NCBI RefSeq assembly: GCF_001522545.3
Contig: NC_031770.1
Location: 170,486-234,485 of the forward strand
Direction: 5' to 3'
DNA: 64,000 bases
Source: Parus major
Lineage: Eukaryota; Chordata; Aves; Passeriformes; Paridae
Every line of letters starts with the position of its first letter. Within the stretch, counting starts at the first letter, position 1. Position numbers and translations under genes: made by a program. The notes under the pieces are model-generated. The model was not told where the DNA came from. It ran no database searches and worked only from the letters and a program-made list of their open reading frames with translations. Of the stretch, positions 29,101 to 39,021 are shown in pieces.

Positions 29101-32100
29101 GAAATAGATATTACCCTGCTATGCTATAGAAAGAGGAGGTTTACCTGAAAAATGCTTTGGGAAGCATGACATCTTCTCAGGTGGTTAATTAATCAGTATC
29201 TCTTAAAAATCAAAATTAAAATGAGATCTTATATAACATGATAAAATAGCTATTTTTTTGTAATTATTTTCCTTTGGAATTTATTTCTGTTCACAATAAA
29301 TATAAATTCATTGGGAATTTATTTCTCTATTTATATATAAAGCTCTGTTCTGTTAATTCAAAAGACACTACAGTATAACCACTGTAAACCCAAATAATAA
29401 TTATGACTCAGGCAACATGAATTCACATAGCAGCCCCATACAGTATTGCCCAACCAAATCAGTCCTAAACATTAGATTGCCAAATACTCATGTACTAACT
29501 GTTTACATTCCTAACATCTATGAATGAAATAATGAAATGCAAACATCTTAAACTACAGTATTTCCTTTCATAACACACCACAGGCTGCTTATTGTCAATT
29601 GATTCTGAGCTCAACAAGACTGACCTCAGCTTTTGGGGACTGGCAAGGGTGACAGTGAAACTCCTGCATACACAGAGATGGCACCTCAGCACCCCGCCAC
29701 TCTCTCACCACAACATCTATTTTTGCTTTGCATCATTCAGGATGTTGTACAAGCAGCAAAAATCAGAGCCAGTGTGCTCACCAGAAGCCACTGACTCCTA
29801 AGGGGCTCCAGTCACATTTGTGAAGCTGCTCTGTTGACACTCACGTTACTGTCACACATCAGGAAAAGCCCGTGCCCAGTACCAGATATAGACAGTGCCT
29901 CTCCCAGAAGCCCAGCATAACTACAGCTCTTATCACTCACTTGACTTGAAGAGTTTCCTGTTCCCAAGAAGAAGACAGGTGGCTTTGATTTGATGTCTGT
30001 TCCCAGACATTTTTAGAAAAAACCGTGTGACAACTGAATTCCTGCTTTTTGTGTTGAAATGTAAATAAGAGGATTAAGGAAACTGCCATCATTCTGAGAG
30101 CGCACTGAAAGAGTCAGCCAAGATGACCACTGCAGAATGTTTCCAAGCCCTGAGATTTACAAGAGCTCAAGAGGAAACAGTAAGATGGGTGCTTCTAATC
30201 TGGCAATGGCACATAGGCTGAAGACAGCGAGATCAGTATCAGACTGGACAAATGAGCCTCAGCGCTTACCACTCCCCCTTCCTGCCAGCATCTCATTTTT
30301 CATTCTTTCTGGAGACCTGCATCCTCTTTGGCATCACATCTTTTCCTTCCTGTTTTGATAAGCAGAATGTAGCAACCCTCACAGAGGGCCCTGTGTGACG
30401 AGGTGGCCAAATGCCAGAGACAAGCCCAACCAGAACGCTGCTTCTGGACTCGTGCAAGCCTCTGAACACAATCCAATATTTTGAGATACGGCTGCAGATT
30501 CTGGTTATTTTGCACAGTGAGCTATGAATTTGCAGGGCCACTGACATTGTTCAGCATCTTAGTCATTAGAAACAAAGTTATACCTGATGCTTGGCTTTGG
30601 AACAGAAAAGCTTTACTGGTGTAAAATCTCTGATGCCAGCTCAGTAAACACTGGAACATTTTGATGAGAAGGAGGATAATTCAGTAAAGAAGACATTTGT
30701 CAGAGACATATATTCAGCCCCTTGCCTTACCACAGATTCTCTCTGTAACCACTGGCAAGCTATTCAGTCCCAGAATTATCCCAGACTAGCCCCATTTTTC
30801 TTCATTCTTACTACTTGCTGGCTCTGAGCATTCAGCAATGACACGGTGTAGAGTCCACAGAATTTAGCCTCTAAAACTAGACTTCTGCTCTGTCTAAAAT
30901 GGGGACAATACTGTTTTCCTTGTGTACTAACAGTCAAAAGAATGGCTGTGAAAAAAAACTAAGAGATGGTCAGGAGCTGTAGCAATGAGAACTGCTGCAA
31001 GAGCCAGAAAAAAAAAATATGAAGTTGGAATTTCCCACTGGTATTTTTGTCAGCAATTTTTCTGGCAAATGTTGCTGAGAATGGTAAGATACTCCCTTAA
31101 GAAGATTTAAGCACCCTGAGAATGTGCATGTGTGGTAAAGGTTTCTTAGGCAACTGCAACTTAACAAGCACAACATGAGAGCCATATGCAAGTACAGAGC
31201 ACAGTCTGTGCATGGGGGAGAGCACTCTGAAGAACAGATCAGCAGGGATAAAAAGCCATACCTTGATTACTAGGTCTCATAAACACAGACAGGCAAATTA
31301 AAATAATTCAAACCAAAAAATCTGGTGTGCCAAGTATTTTGCTTGCTCACCAGCTCAGCTGTAGCAAACAAATATAACTGTTGTCACAATTCTACTGACA
31401 TGGAGGAGGGAAGGAAAAAAAAGGTAATTTCACTGTACACACACAAGGTATCAGGTGCGCTGCAAGCAGGCTGAGCACACTGATGGCCTGCAGCTTGTTC
31501 TGTGCTCAGAACAATGGTCCAGCAGTGCAACTTCCCAGAGATGCTGAGAGGTCTGGAAAAGTAGCTCAGTGGAATCTTTTTCCCTGCCAGCATATCCTTA
31601 AGAAAATTTAGGACCTTAGTTTTCTAACTGACAATTGTGGAGGAAGGCCAGTCCTCTGAAAGGCTTCGTCCTCAGAGATCTGCTCCCTAAGATAAAACAA
31701 AACTACTTATTCATGGTGACTAAGCTGTGCACCCCTTCCTGCTTCAGGACCCCATGTTATCCCCCTGTAAACTACTGGTCATTTCACCCCGGTCTTAACA
31801 CATTGGTCCTTTTCCCAGTTCTCCCCTTCCCTGTAAAAAGCCCAGCTTTTGCCCAGTTCAGAGGATGTGACTGTCACCGGCTCCCGCCAGTAAAGGATTC
31901 TGTGGAATGCTCCATGACCTCTCCTCCCTCAGCTGGGGTGTCCCATGAGCTGATCTAAGCTGAGCACAAGAGCTAAAATCACATCTAAAAGAGCTGATCA
32001 CTCGAAGCCGAACTCATAGGGGTTACCCCTGGCTGGAAACTGCCTGAGAGCCCTGCACAGCTATTGCCCCCAGGACCCATACCCAGGAGGTCTGCGCTGG

Positions 32101-33325
32101 CAGCCAGGGGTCAGACAGACCCCCAGAACCAGCTGCCAACAGACAATGTTCCTTGAAATTGCCCGGGCAGACTGCAGACTGCATTTCTAATCATCTAGAG
32201 TAACCACAAGCCCATCATCATGAACAAAACTGCTGTTCCAGCATCTATTTTCTACATAAGAATTACACAAGGAGATCCCAGAGGGCTACAGAAAATGACT
32301 GGGTGCTCGCTTGCAGTCCCATCTGACATCAGGAGTCCATCAGCATACATGCAAGAGACAACCTAAAGATATTTCTTAGAACTGAGGCAGTTCCTTGCTG
32401 TGATTGGAAAAATAGGGCTGTTCTCCCTATTTGGATGCAGAGTGCTGTCAATAAAGCTGATGTTTGCTCCTGAGTTAAGAGAAGTGGCTCAATTGTGTTG
32501 CAGAACTGAGAGGCGGTTCCTGTCACTGGATGACCCTGCTAATTGCTGGACAATGTCACTGCCCTGATCGTTCATTTCCTGAAGATTTCCCTATGGGAAA
32601 CTTCTGCCCCAGAGGGAGAAGGAATGGGAACAGCAACCCCAAGACGGCAGCATTAGCATCTTTCACTGGAAGAGGCTACAGCGAGTGATGAATATTCTAA
32701 GGGATGTGATCACGCTTAATTAATTTAGTGCTCAAAACTGTAAATTTTGATGGCTCTCTAGAGCAAAACCCTGCCCCAGCAAGGCAGCCACTGTGACACT
32801 GGCACATAGTTAACAGGATTCAGTCATCTTTTGGAAACTGCACTGCAGCCTGGCTTTTCAGGATGCCAATTGTTCTCAAATTAGGCAAGGAAGTGAAACC
32901 AATTTTCAATCCAGTAATGGAAATCATAAACCTATATGACAACTTTAAGTGACACAAATCCAGTTTATGAAGGCTTCAATAATTTTATGCCTGTGCATAA
33001 TAAAGCTTATGTTCTCAGCACTAGTGGCAAAGAAAGCCATGACCTATTTTACACCAAATATTCTATTCCATGTACAGAAAAAAATATACAAGTAAAATAA
33101 CTGGGGGGTAATCTAGCCACAAATCTGCCTCTAAAAAGAACTGCTCAAGAAGTACTTTCTGTTTTACAGAAAAGGCTTACTATGTATCACAGAGAGTACT
33201 GCACATTCTGCAGCACTCATTTCACACAAACCCACATACTTTATGTTCTGTATAAATATCCCCTTTACCTTAAAGAAACTTCCTCTTTTGTCCACACAAC
33301 GGGTTTTCATTGTCAAAGACGACAT
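1972..33325 (-). CDS. RIN2: RIN2, Ras and Rab interactor 2 (nine coding exons, 3' end outside window)
   Basis: Joined minus-strand exons give 728 complete residues that match vertebrate RIN2 along their whole length. Visible order: N-terminus ending DKRGSFFK (12-19), DSGYDSLSN motif (72-80), SH2 domain (about 95-190), proline-rich segments (301-312 and 349-360), Ser/acidic region (425-467), basic patch KPKKKRSSS (473-481), RIN-homology region (about 498-583) and the start of the VPS9 domain (from about 584), including YGADDFLPVL (688-697). Known family role: a guanine-nucleotide exchange factor for Rab5-type GTPases on early endosomes that also binds active Ras through a C-terminal RA domain, linking receptor signalling to endocytosis and adhesion. 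The last roughly 155 residues (rest of VPS9, RA domain) are expected beyond base 1. All eight introns are GT-AG and every phase joins correctly, so the gene looks intact. RIN3 or RIN1 is much less likely given the near-identity in exons 7-9. Confidence 0.97.
2104..4551 (-). other. RIN2: RIN2 intron between exons 8 and 9
   Basis: GT-AG intron of 2448 bases. No repeat family or RNA gene is recognised in it. Confidence 0.85.
4552..4857 (-). CDS. RIN2: RIN2 coding exon 8 (RIN-homology/VPS9 junction)
   Basis: Acceptor TTGCAG|AT and donor TCAG|GTACGG. It encodes residues 583 (split) to 685 (split), starting DVVLEKAMHKCILKPLKGHI and including GSWKQLKENLQLVRQRNPQE, MQKMYSPEKKVMLLLRVCKL and IYTVMENNS. 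This is the helical bundle leading into and forming the N-terminal half of the VPS9 Rab5-exchange domain. It differs from the human protein at only a few positions. 306 nt. Confidence 0.97.
7445..7505. repeat. A/C-only low-complexity tract (61 bases)
   Basis: No G or T occurs for 61 bases. Contains four CCCC runs; on the minus strand this gives GGGG runs separated by T-rich loops of 9-12 bases. Confidence 0.9.
12191..12227. repeat. Perfect 13-bp inverted repeat (hairpin) in intron 7
   Basis: The left arm ACTTGTTATGAAC (12191-12203) and right arm GTTCATAACAAGT (12215-12227) are exact complements separated by 11 bases. It lies about 195 bases downstream of the exon 7 donor in the direction of RIN2 transcription. 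Confidence 0.9.
12422..13546 (-). CDS. RIN2: RIN2 coding exon 7 (large proline-rich and RIN-homology exon)
   Basis: Acceptor TTTTCAG|AC and donor CAAATAG|GTAAGA; 1125 nt encoding residues 209-582. Order: FWSSLANSKPP linker; RQLCLINGVHSIRTRTPSEL (238-257); PRSPPPRPPPPAI (301-313) and KPTPIPPPRLKK (349-360), both SH3-ligand-like and probably contacts for partners such as amphiphysin-type adaptors (inferred from the family); an Ala/Pro-rich variable stretch (about 385-409) with little similarity to mammals; LSDMSISTSSSDSLDFDRSM (424-443); basic KPKKKRSSSFVLPK (473-486); and the RIN-homology region from VFSSFMTPEKRM to IESLIPEDQI. The 13000-13300 part is GC-rich and CpG-rich compared with the surrounding introns. 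Long antisense open frames over this exon are shadows. Confidence 0.98.
13547..16642 (-). other. RIN2: RIN2 intron between exons 6 and 7
   Basis: GT-AG intron of 3096 bases. The 14100-14860 part is richer in G+C and gives several short chance frames. No repeat family is recognised. Confidence 0.85.
16643..16734 (-). CDS. RIN2: RIN2 coding exon 6 (end of SH2)
   Basis: Acceptor AAACAG|GGATG and donor GGACTGA|GTAAGT. It encodes residues 178-207: DVLPFTLKLPHAIAAAKTEA and ELEEIAQLGL. The DVLPFTLKLP block marks the end of the RIN SH2 domain. The exon is 92 nt and the split codon with exon 7 makes Asn208. Confidence 0.96.
16735..17226 (-). other. RIN2: RIN2 intron between exons 5 and 6
   Basis: GT-AG intron of 492 bases with nothing further recognised. 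Confidence 0.9.
17227..17299 (-). CDS. RIN2: RIN2 coding exon 5 (SH2, second half)
   Basis: Acceptor CTTTGCAG|CG and donor AGCAG|GTAAGA. It encodes residues 153 (split) to 177 (split): FSLEGSGISFADLFRLIAF then YCIS, essentially identical to mammalian RIN2. It is 73 nt, entering in phase 1 and leaving in phase 2, and joins exactly to its neighbours. Confidence 0.96.
17300..19182 (-). other. RIN2: RIN2 intron between exons 4 and 5
   Basis: GT-AG intron of 1883 bases. A+T-rich around 18380-18680 and contains an A/C-only tract at 18675-18751. Confidence 0.9.
18675..18751. repeat. A/C-only low-complexity tract (77 bases)
   Basis: Seventy-seven bases of only A and C, starting with a poly(A) run and becoming richer in C to the right. 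Similar in style to the tract at 7445-7505. Confidence 0.9.
19183..19294 (-). CDS. RIN2: RIN2 coding exon 4 (SH2 core, FLVRKS motif)
   Basis: Acceptor CAACAG and donor TACA|GTAAGT. It encodes residues 116-152 plus one base of Thr153: IFLVRKSARLQRKVISLRL, then SSDCGACLKEFAIKESTY. FLVRKS is the SH2 phosphotyrosine-binding strand. The Arg codon AGG lies at 19280-19282 (R120). Human RIN2 has His at this place, so this copy has the canonical residue. The C-terminal half (KEFAIKESTYT) is invariant in RIN2. Confidence 0.96.
19521..19713 (-). CDS. RIN2: RIN2 coding exon 3 (DSGYDSLS motif and start of SH2)
   Basis: Acceptor TTTCCACAG and donor CCTGGG|GTAAGAAG. It encodes residues 51-115, including DSGYDSLSNKLSILDKLLHT and HPVWLQLGLS, where the SH2 fold begins, and ends in QPPG. 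The tyrosine in the DSGYDSLS motif (Y75) is kept. The intron to exon 4 is only 226 bases, the shortest in the gene. Confidence 0.96.
19714..25540 (-). other. RIN2: RIN2 intron between exons 2 and 3
   Basis: GT-AG intron of 5827 bases. Holds A/C-rich stretches near 20357-20450 and a C-run array at 20715-20744 that is G-quadruplex-like in the RIN2 transcript. The 23880-25320 part is A+T-rich. No coding exon is seen. Confidence 0.88.
20715..20744 (-). other. G-quadruplex-like motif in the RIN2 sense strand (intron 2)
   Basis: Plus-strand C runs of 4, 3, 4 and 5 at 20715-20718, 20725-20727, 20732-20735 and 20740-20744 give four G runs on the minus strand with loops of 4, 4 and 6 bases, meeting the usual G3+ N1-7 rule. 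Confidence 0.75.
25541..25635 (-). CDS. RIN2: RIN2 coding exon 2
   Basis: Acceptor TTTCCAG|CTCATT and donor CAAAG|GTGATG. It encodes residues 20-50 (LIDTIASEIGELKQEMVQ, then a variable acidic stretch VEDEPADWQ) plus two bases of Ser51. The first half is nearly identical to mammalian RIN2 and the second half diverges. Length 95 nt, phase 0 in and phase 2 out. Confidence 0.95.
26847..27413 (+). mobile_element. Solo LTR of an endogenous retrovirus (567 bp, 4-bp target duplication)
   Basis: The element begins TGTTGGAAATTATAC and ends GTGTCGGTGACA, giving TG...CA (TGT...ACA) ends. It is flanked by identical CCAG at 26843-26846 and 27414-27417. LTR-like internal signals on the plus strand are a CCAAT box at 27155-27159 and two AATAAA signals at 27245-27250 and 27336-27341, with a T/G-rich U5-like end. 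No internal retroviral genes are adjacent, so this is a solo LTR left by recombination. A 4-bp duplication is typical of gamma-type (ERV1) integrations; the class is inferred. It is antisense to RIN2. Confidence 0.75.
31636..32141 (+). mobile_element. Solo LTR of an endogenous retrovirus (506 bp, 6-bp target duplication)
   Basis: Begins TGTGGAGGAAGG and ends GCTGCCAACA, flanked by perfect GACAAT copies at 31630-31635 and 32142-32147. On the plus strand a TATA-like CTGTAAAAAG (31831-31840) is followed by a variant poly(A) signal AGTAAA (31889-31894), the usual U3-R order. A 6-bp duplication suggests a class II (ERVK-like) element (inferred). No coding remnant lies beside it. It is antisense to RIN2, and the perfect duplication suggests a moderately recent insertion. 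Confidence 0.75.
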
Positions 33326-33361
33326 CTTCCCTGAGAAGACTCCACTGTATGCCTTGATCTC
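33269..33361 (-). CDS. RIN2: RIN2 coding exon 1 (start codon exon)
   Basis: The acceptor is a pyrimidine tract ending TTTTAG just before base 33361; the donor is AAG|GTAAAG after 33269. The ATG at 33323-33325 begins MSSLTMKTRCVDKRGSFFK, 19 residues, the same length as the N-terminus of the common mammalian form and ending in the same DKRGSFFK. The -3 base is A, a good initiation context. The 36 bases between the acceptor and the ATG are 5' UTR in this model but contain no stop in the coding frame. The exon ends in phase 0. Confidence 0.93.
33326..33361 (-). other. RIN2: 5' UTR part of RIN2 exon 1, open in the coding frame
   Basis: The 36 bases between the splice acceptor and the start codon make twelve sense codons (EIKAYSGVFSGK) in the RIN2 frame. 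They are called UTR because the downstream ATG gives the length and end of the common mammalian N-terminus. An upstream coding exon spliced in phase 0 would make an N-terminally extended form. No such exon is demonstrated here. Confidence 0.6.
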
Positions 33362-36300
33362 CTAAAAGGAGACACACATTTGTAATGGTTAGTCCAGTCT
33401 GTAGGAAATTCCTCTGCAATTCTAAGCCACAGAAACAGTCACAACAAGCCTTCTGCCAAACCCTTGCTGTCAACAACCTCGTGCCATTTATTTCCTACCA
33501 GAGTCCTTACATATCCCTTCAGTTCATTATTTTTCCATAAACTGCTTCAAAAATACAGTGCTACTCAGACTTCTCTATCTCTCCCTTCTTTTCACAGCTG
33601 ATCCTGTAGCTGCGACTAGATTCTAATGTGCTCATTAAAAAGGAATTCTAAAACATAATGATTGCTTTCTTTGTTTACTTGACCTCAGTCTGCAGTACAA
33701 ACAGAACAAAATGTTAGATGTCATTACAATGCACTTTCAAATGTTACAGAATTAGCAGGACTTATCTGGAGGGGAAAAACCAGTTTAAAATCACCCACAA
33801 GGGAGGAAACTACCAATAAAGTAAAAACCAACAAGCAACAACAACAAAAAGACCAAACACCCCCCAAAAAATGCTGCTTCAGGTTTCTAAAATGCAATTG
33901 AGTCATATTCAATTCAGGAACTGAAGATGAAGTTAGGAAGAAGTTGCATTTTCTGCTTTCAGAAAAAGTGAAGCCCAGGACCATACACTAATGCATCCAT
34001 CATGTGAGGAATACCAATTACCATCTGAAAGTAAGAAGCAGAGTTCCTCTAAAGTCACAACCAAATCACACCAGTAATTTGTCAATAAGGAGGAGTCAGT
34101 TCCATGGCTAAAAAGTCCTCCTAGGTTTTTTACCGGTGAGCTGTAATCGTATTTAAACAGCCTCATTTATCTCCTTGCCTACACATTTTCCAAACACATA
34201 GCAGGGAGTTATGTTGAAAGTTTCAGCTACCAAAGGGCAAATAATGCAACTGCAACACATTACAGAGCAGAGACAGAGACACAGCTTTTGATTTTATACA
34301 AGCAGAAATTAAAAAAAAAAAAAGAAAAAAGCTGTCAGCAGCAGTGAAGAACACAAGTTCAGTGGTGTGGCTGCAGAGGGAGATGGAGCAGAACAAAGCA
34401 GCTGGGACAGAGAATGCTGACAGGTAAAAACCCCAATTTGACACATACCCCACACCAAAGACACACAAGCTTCTGCTTCCCTCTAATGCCTTAAGAGAAA
34501 GCATTGACACGGGTAAGGAAGACCCAGGCAGAAGGAGCTTAAATGAAAAAAAAGGTTAAATGAAAAACCCTGGCAAACAAAAGGACGTGAGAGAACTGAG
34601 AGATACAAGCAGGAGCAAAGAAACATTTTAGTTTTAACATGTAGCAAGAAGCTTTAAATAGTTTGCCTTGTTTCCAGAGGTCCTACCACAGCAGCACTAG
34701 AAAAGGTTACATTTTTCCACTTGGATTCTGGCTAAAAAGCAGCCATACCAGAAAGCTCAGGAACCTGTCTGTTTTCCAGGCAGGATTTGCAGACTTTGAA
34801 GGCTGAAAGAAAAATCTTGAATTCTGCATTACTGTGCAAAACCAAACACTTGCAACTTTCTTTCTAAATCAGTATGTTTAAAGGATACACTCCTGGTGGA
34901 GCTCTAAAGAAGTGTGAACTGCGTTTCTTTGCCTAGAAGGGCGCCTATAAAACTTGCCTACATTAATCCCCTAAGAGATGATGTTCAGACAAGTAGGTGC
35001 TTTGCAGGTTAAATGAGTTAAGCTCCATCTCCACATTTACCACATATACAAGGGTACAGAGCAGTTGTTGCCCTCTGGGAAGCATAAGAAATTATATTTT
35101 TTTTTTAAAAAAAGAGATGTTTACATAAATTCTGGAAAGAAAATTTGCACCTGAGAGTGTTACAGTGCAGGAAGACCCAAAAAACCCAAAATAGAATTGG
35201 AAAAAAACCTCAAATTTCCAAGTTGATCCTATTCCCTTAATGAGAACACCAAATTAAATGACACAGAAAAGAACCCAGAGATTTGAAAGGAGTTACATTA
35301 GAGGGTTATGAGCAAGACCCTGCAGTTGTCTGTACATCTCTAGTCTCAGTCATTAATCACTCCATTTGCAAACAATCCCTCCACAGGAAATCTCACGGGT
35401 TTAAATTTTTTTTTTTCAATTTAACCACAAGGATGTCTGCATGCAATCCTATTACCAAAATAAGACCATGCTGGGACTTTTACATTCTCCACTCAAATGT
35501 CCAGAGGAAGGAAAACACACAAATATACAATTTTTGCCTTTCAAAGAGCGATATGACTCCAGTCAGAAGAAAGCCTCAAACAAAACCACTGCTTATTTCA
35601 CTTGTAAGAGGTTCTGGAACTCTAAACCTCTTCATAACTTCTATTACTGTCACTATTTATGCAGCATTACTACTATCTGTAGGACCTTAACTCTGAGCCT
35701 CAGCTGGGCTCTTCTCAGCTCCACACAGCCAGTGAATCAATCCCCACCACCTTTTGTGGTTAACAATGTTTCACACTAATTTGGGGTAACCTAAATAATG
35801 TTTCATGTTTGAGTGGGTTTTAGTATTTCTGACTAAAATCAGCACAATGGGAAACTCTGCTGGGCTTTTATATATTTGTTGGGAAGGGTTCTTTTGATGC
35901 AGATACCTCTTTTTCACCATCCAACACACCAGAAGACACTAGGGCTTGCTGGTAAAATTGATGGCCAGGCTGAGTTAAAATCTGGGGATGGGCTCCTACT
36001 TTGGAGCTGATAGGTACCTCCACATCATGCAGAAAAAACTGCAGGAAAACAAACCTTCTGTCAGAATGTTTCATTTCTCTAAACAGCTGTGCACATCTGA
36101 TTCTTACTCAAATCCAACAGGCTGGAAAACCACTGCTCTGAGGTTGTCCTTGTTGAGTTTGGACCGTATGAGGCTGTCAGAAACAAAAAATCTCCCTCCT
36201 CTGATTAGGAAGCTAGGTGGAGAAAGTCTGCAAAACATGTAATCTCCTGTACCTACTGGAGAGAAGTCTTTTCTCCTCCTCCTGTGTTCCAGGCACCGAG

Positions 36301-39003
36301 GCAGAGAGCCCAGGCAGATTCACCCAGACACTGCCCAGGTGCTGCCTGCTCAGAAACCCAGCTGGAAATGTCCCCAGGCTGCAGGAGCCAGCTCACTGTG
36401 GAATTCCCATGGCCTTTTGCCTGGCCATCTGGAGAGAAGCCTTCTCTGCATCCCAGTGCTTTGTCCCAGCTCTCTGTAGGCAGCAGATGCCAGACAGCTC
36501 CTACCCACAGCACTGCCTTCCTGCAGCTCCCCACACCCAGGACAGAGATCCTGTGTGTGACTGACAAGACAGGGCAGGGAGAAGGGCAAGATCTGTCTGC
36601 TTGGCAAATTTCCCTCAAGGTCAGTGCCACTGCATGGATGCTCACACCCATGCAAACCATATGTTGCAAAAAGAAAGGAGTCTTTCTTCCATTCCCTTCT
36701 CCTGCTGTTTTCCTTCACATAGGAATGCCAGAGCACCTTTCACATGCCTGTATGCAACCTGACTTCTGACTCCTCATCAAAACATCTCCTACTTTATTCC
36801 CTCTACTGCAATTTTATTGGGGTTTTTTTGTATGTTCTTATACTTAACTATATTAAAGCTAATGACCACCTCACTGGACTTTGCAGAATCCTTCCCCTTA
36901 ATCTTCTCATTCCAATCCTACTTCTATGAAGCAAAACATCCCATTTTTTTTAGCTGGAATTCCTAGCAAAGACAGACAGTCTGTCTGTGTGCCCCTCCTG
37001 AGCACAGCCACAGCCACAGCAATCTGAGGAACGTATGAAGTCCCTGCCCCTCCTTAACCCATCTTTGCTCAACTTCCTAAGCAATCAAGGCTATCCAACT
37101 GCACCAGCTTCCTGTTCCTTAGGTCCTAACTAGGCTTTTTGATCTTTTGGACAACCTAACAAGACCTGACTGACAAAACACAGACAAAAAGATAGCAGGA
37201 AGAGAGTCCATGTATGCCACCAGTGAAGGAAGAGACCTGCAGCCTTTTGCTGGCTGACCCATAGAATTACAACCTTTTTTCCCCTGTATTTTAAATATAA
37301 GTTACTGCACTGAAGAAACTCAAGTCTGCCCTCTTTCATTCTCCATCTGTAAAGGCTGTGCAATCACTGAGCATAGATTGTCACAGACACTACCTCAGGT
37401 AAATTAAAGGGTTTTACTGTTCTGCAGCCAAGAAAACACAGGAGAAAATACCAGTCCAGACGTTATGGATAAGCTGGCAAAGGTCAGCTGATGTCAGAGG
37501 CTAATGCTACATGTCAGTGCATTCCCTTGGCCAACAGCTGGAATACAATCCCTACTGCCCCATAACAGAAAAGCATGGAAGCTAGGCAGAAGCCACTGCA
37601 GATCTATTTGTAAAACCTATGGTGAATTAGTGTCACATTACAATCGATTTTTACAATCAATAAATACATACCATACTAAGCAATCTATAAATACATACTA
37701 TTGAAACAACTAAAATTCATTTGGTGAACCCATTTTCTGTTGGGTTAAAGTGGAAACCAGAAACAGGAAGGATAAATACATTTTACGTAATTTTAAAAAG
37801 TAAAAATACCCCACCCTGCTCAATTGCAACTTTACACTTGACAATATGCCAAGAAATATACACAGTACTTCAGATTTTCATCAAATGTAATCATCCTCAT
37901 GCAGTTCATTTTCCTGTTCTTCTAGTGCATTTGTCAGTCCCAGGGAGCAGGCTGTGTTCATCTCTAACCTACAAAGCTCTGGTTTGTCCAATTACTCTGA
38001 CCTTATCTGAATCTTGGCAAAATTAAACTTTTCCTTTTTGAAAGTATTTCCTCTGAGAAGCTGACTGCAAGCCTCCTTCCAAGAACATAGATACAACTGA
38101 GCACAGTATCACTTTGAAAATCTATCAAATAAGACCTTCAGTCTGCAAACTATCACTGGTGCCAGGATCTGGAAGACCTCTCAACTCAAATGTCGCATTG
38201 TGTTAACACAGCTGTATCCACAAGCAAAATGTGAGAGGATTATGTAAAAAGAAATTCTAATTTCCATCATTCTTCTGGCTGCAGAAAGGGTTTACAGTCT
38301 TTTTTTTCCTTTTTTTTTTTAAATTCAAGTAATGCAAGGGCACATTACTTGTAGAAAACAAGTAAGAAATACAGCAAAAATGGCAAGTCAGCCTTTACAC
38401 TGGTGGATTTTTGTATTTTGCCATTTTATTGAAAGAGTTTAAAAAACCTAGGAAGGAACAAAAATTCCCTCAGCCTCCTTTTCCTCCAAGCACTCTTTAT
38501 ACTTTTATCTTTGCTACCTGAACATAATGTGTTTGTGATGCTCCCCTGAGGAAAGCCACCGGTATGATGTCAGTGAGTACTTAAGTCAGTATTTCTGTCC
38601 TCCATGTAAAAAAGATCTTACAAAGATAGACATTCCCTACACAGGTAGGCAGAAGGGCCATGAGGGACTGTTTGCAATCCTTTCCAGGAAACAATACTGT
38701 CTTCATAAACTGCAAAGGAAACATAAATATGCAACACTCCGAACTTTTCAAAGGCAAAGAGGGGGTCACAGGTAAACTGTATCAATGCTGCTCATCTCGC
38801 TTAACATAACAATGCTGTTAAATTACAACCATCTCTCCAAGGAAACTCCACCTCACCATCCATTAAGCCACCAAGTACTAGCTAGTGCTTAAGAAAGTGC
38901 CACGTGGACAGAATGATCTTCAGGGACTGTGACAAGAAACTCACCCAGACCAATCGGTTTTCAGGAGCTGTGATCCAGCCTATGTGTCAGGCATGACATA
39001 TTT

Positions 39004-39021
39004 ATCATCATCATCATCATC
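39004..39021. repeat. (ATC)6 microsatellite
   Basis: Six perfect ATC units. Confidence 0.95.

Larger units (their letters stand above)
25636..33268 (-). other. RIN2: RIN2 intron between exons 1 and 2, with two antisense solo LTRs
   Basis: GT-AG intron of 7633 bases. It carries two separate solo LTR insertions (26847-27413 and 31636-32141), both in the opposite orientation to RIN2, and an A+T-rich stretch at 29210-29345. No coding exon is recognised. Confidence 0.85.

Noticed and set aside
32150..32530. Possible further LTR or retroviral remnant with an AATAAA near 32450, next to the 31636-32141 LTR
   Set aside because: No terminal TG/CA pair with a target duplication could be found and no viral coding motif is visible.
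36253..36769. Overlapping open frames of 115-161 codons on both strands
   Set aside because: Frames on both strands at once and no domain similarity; explained by a locally GC-richer, stop-poor intron segment.
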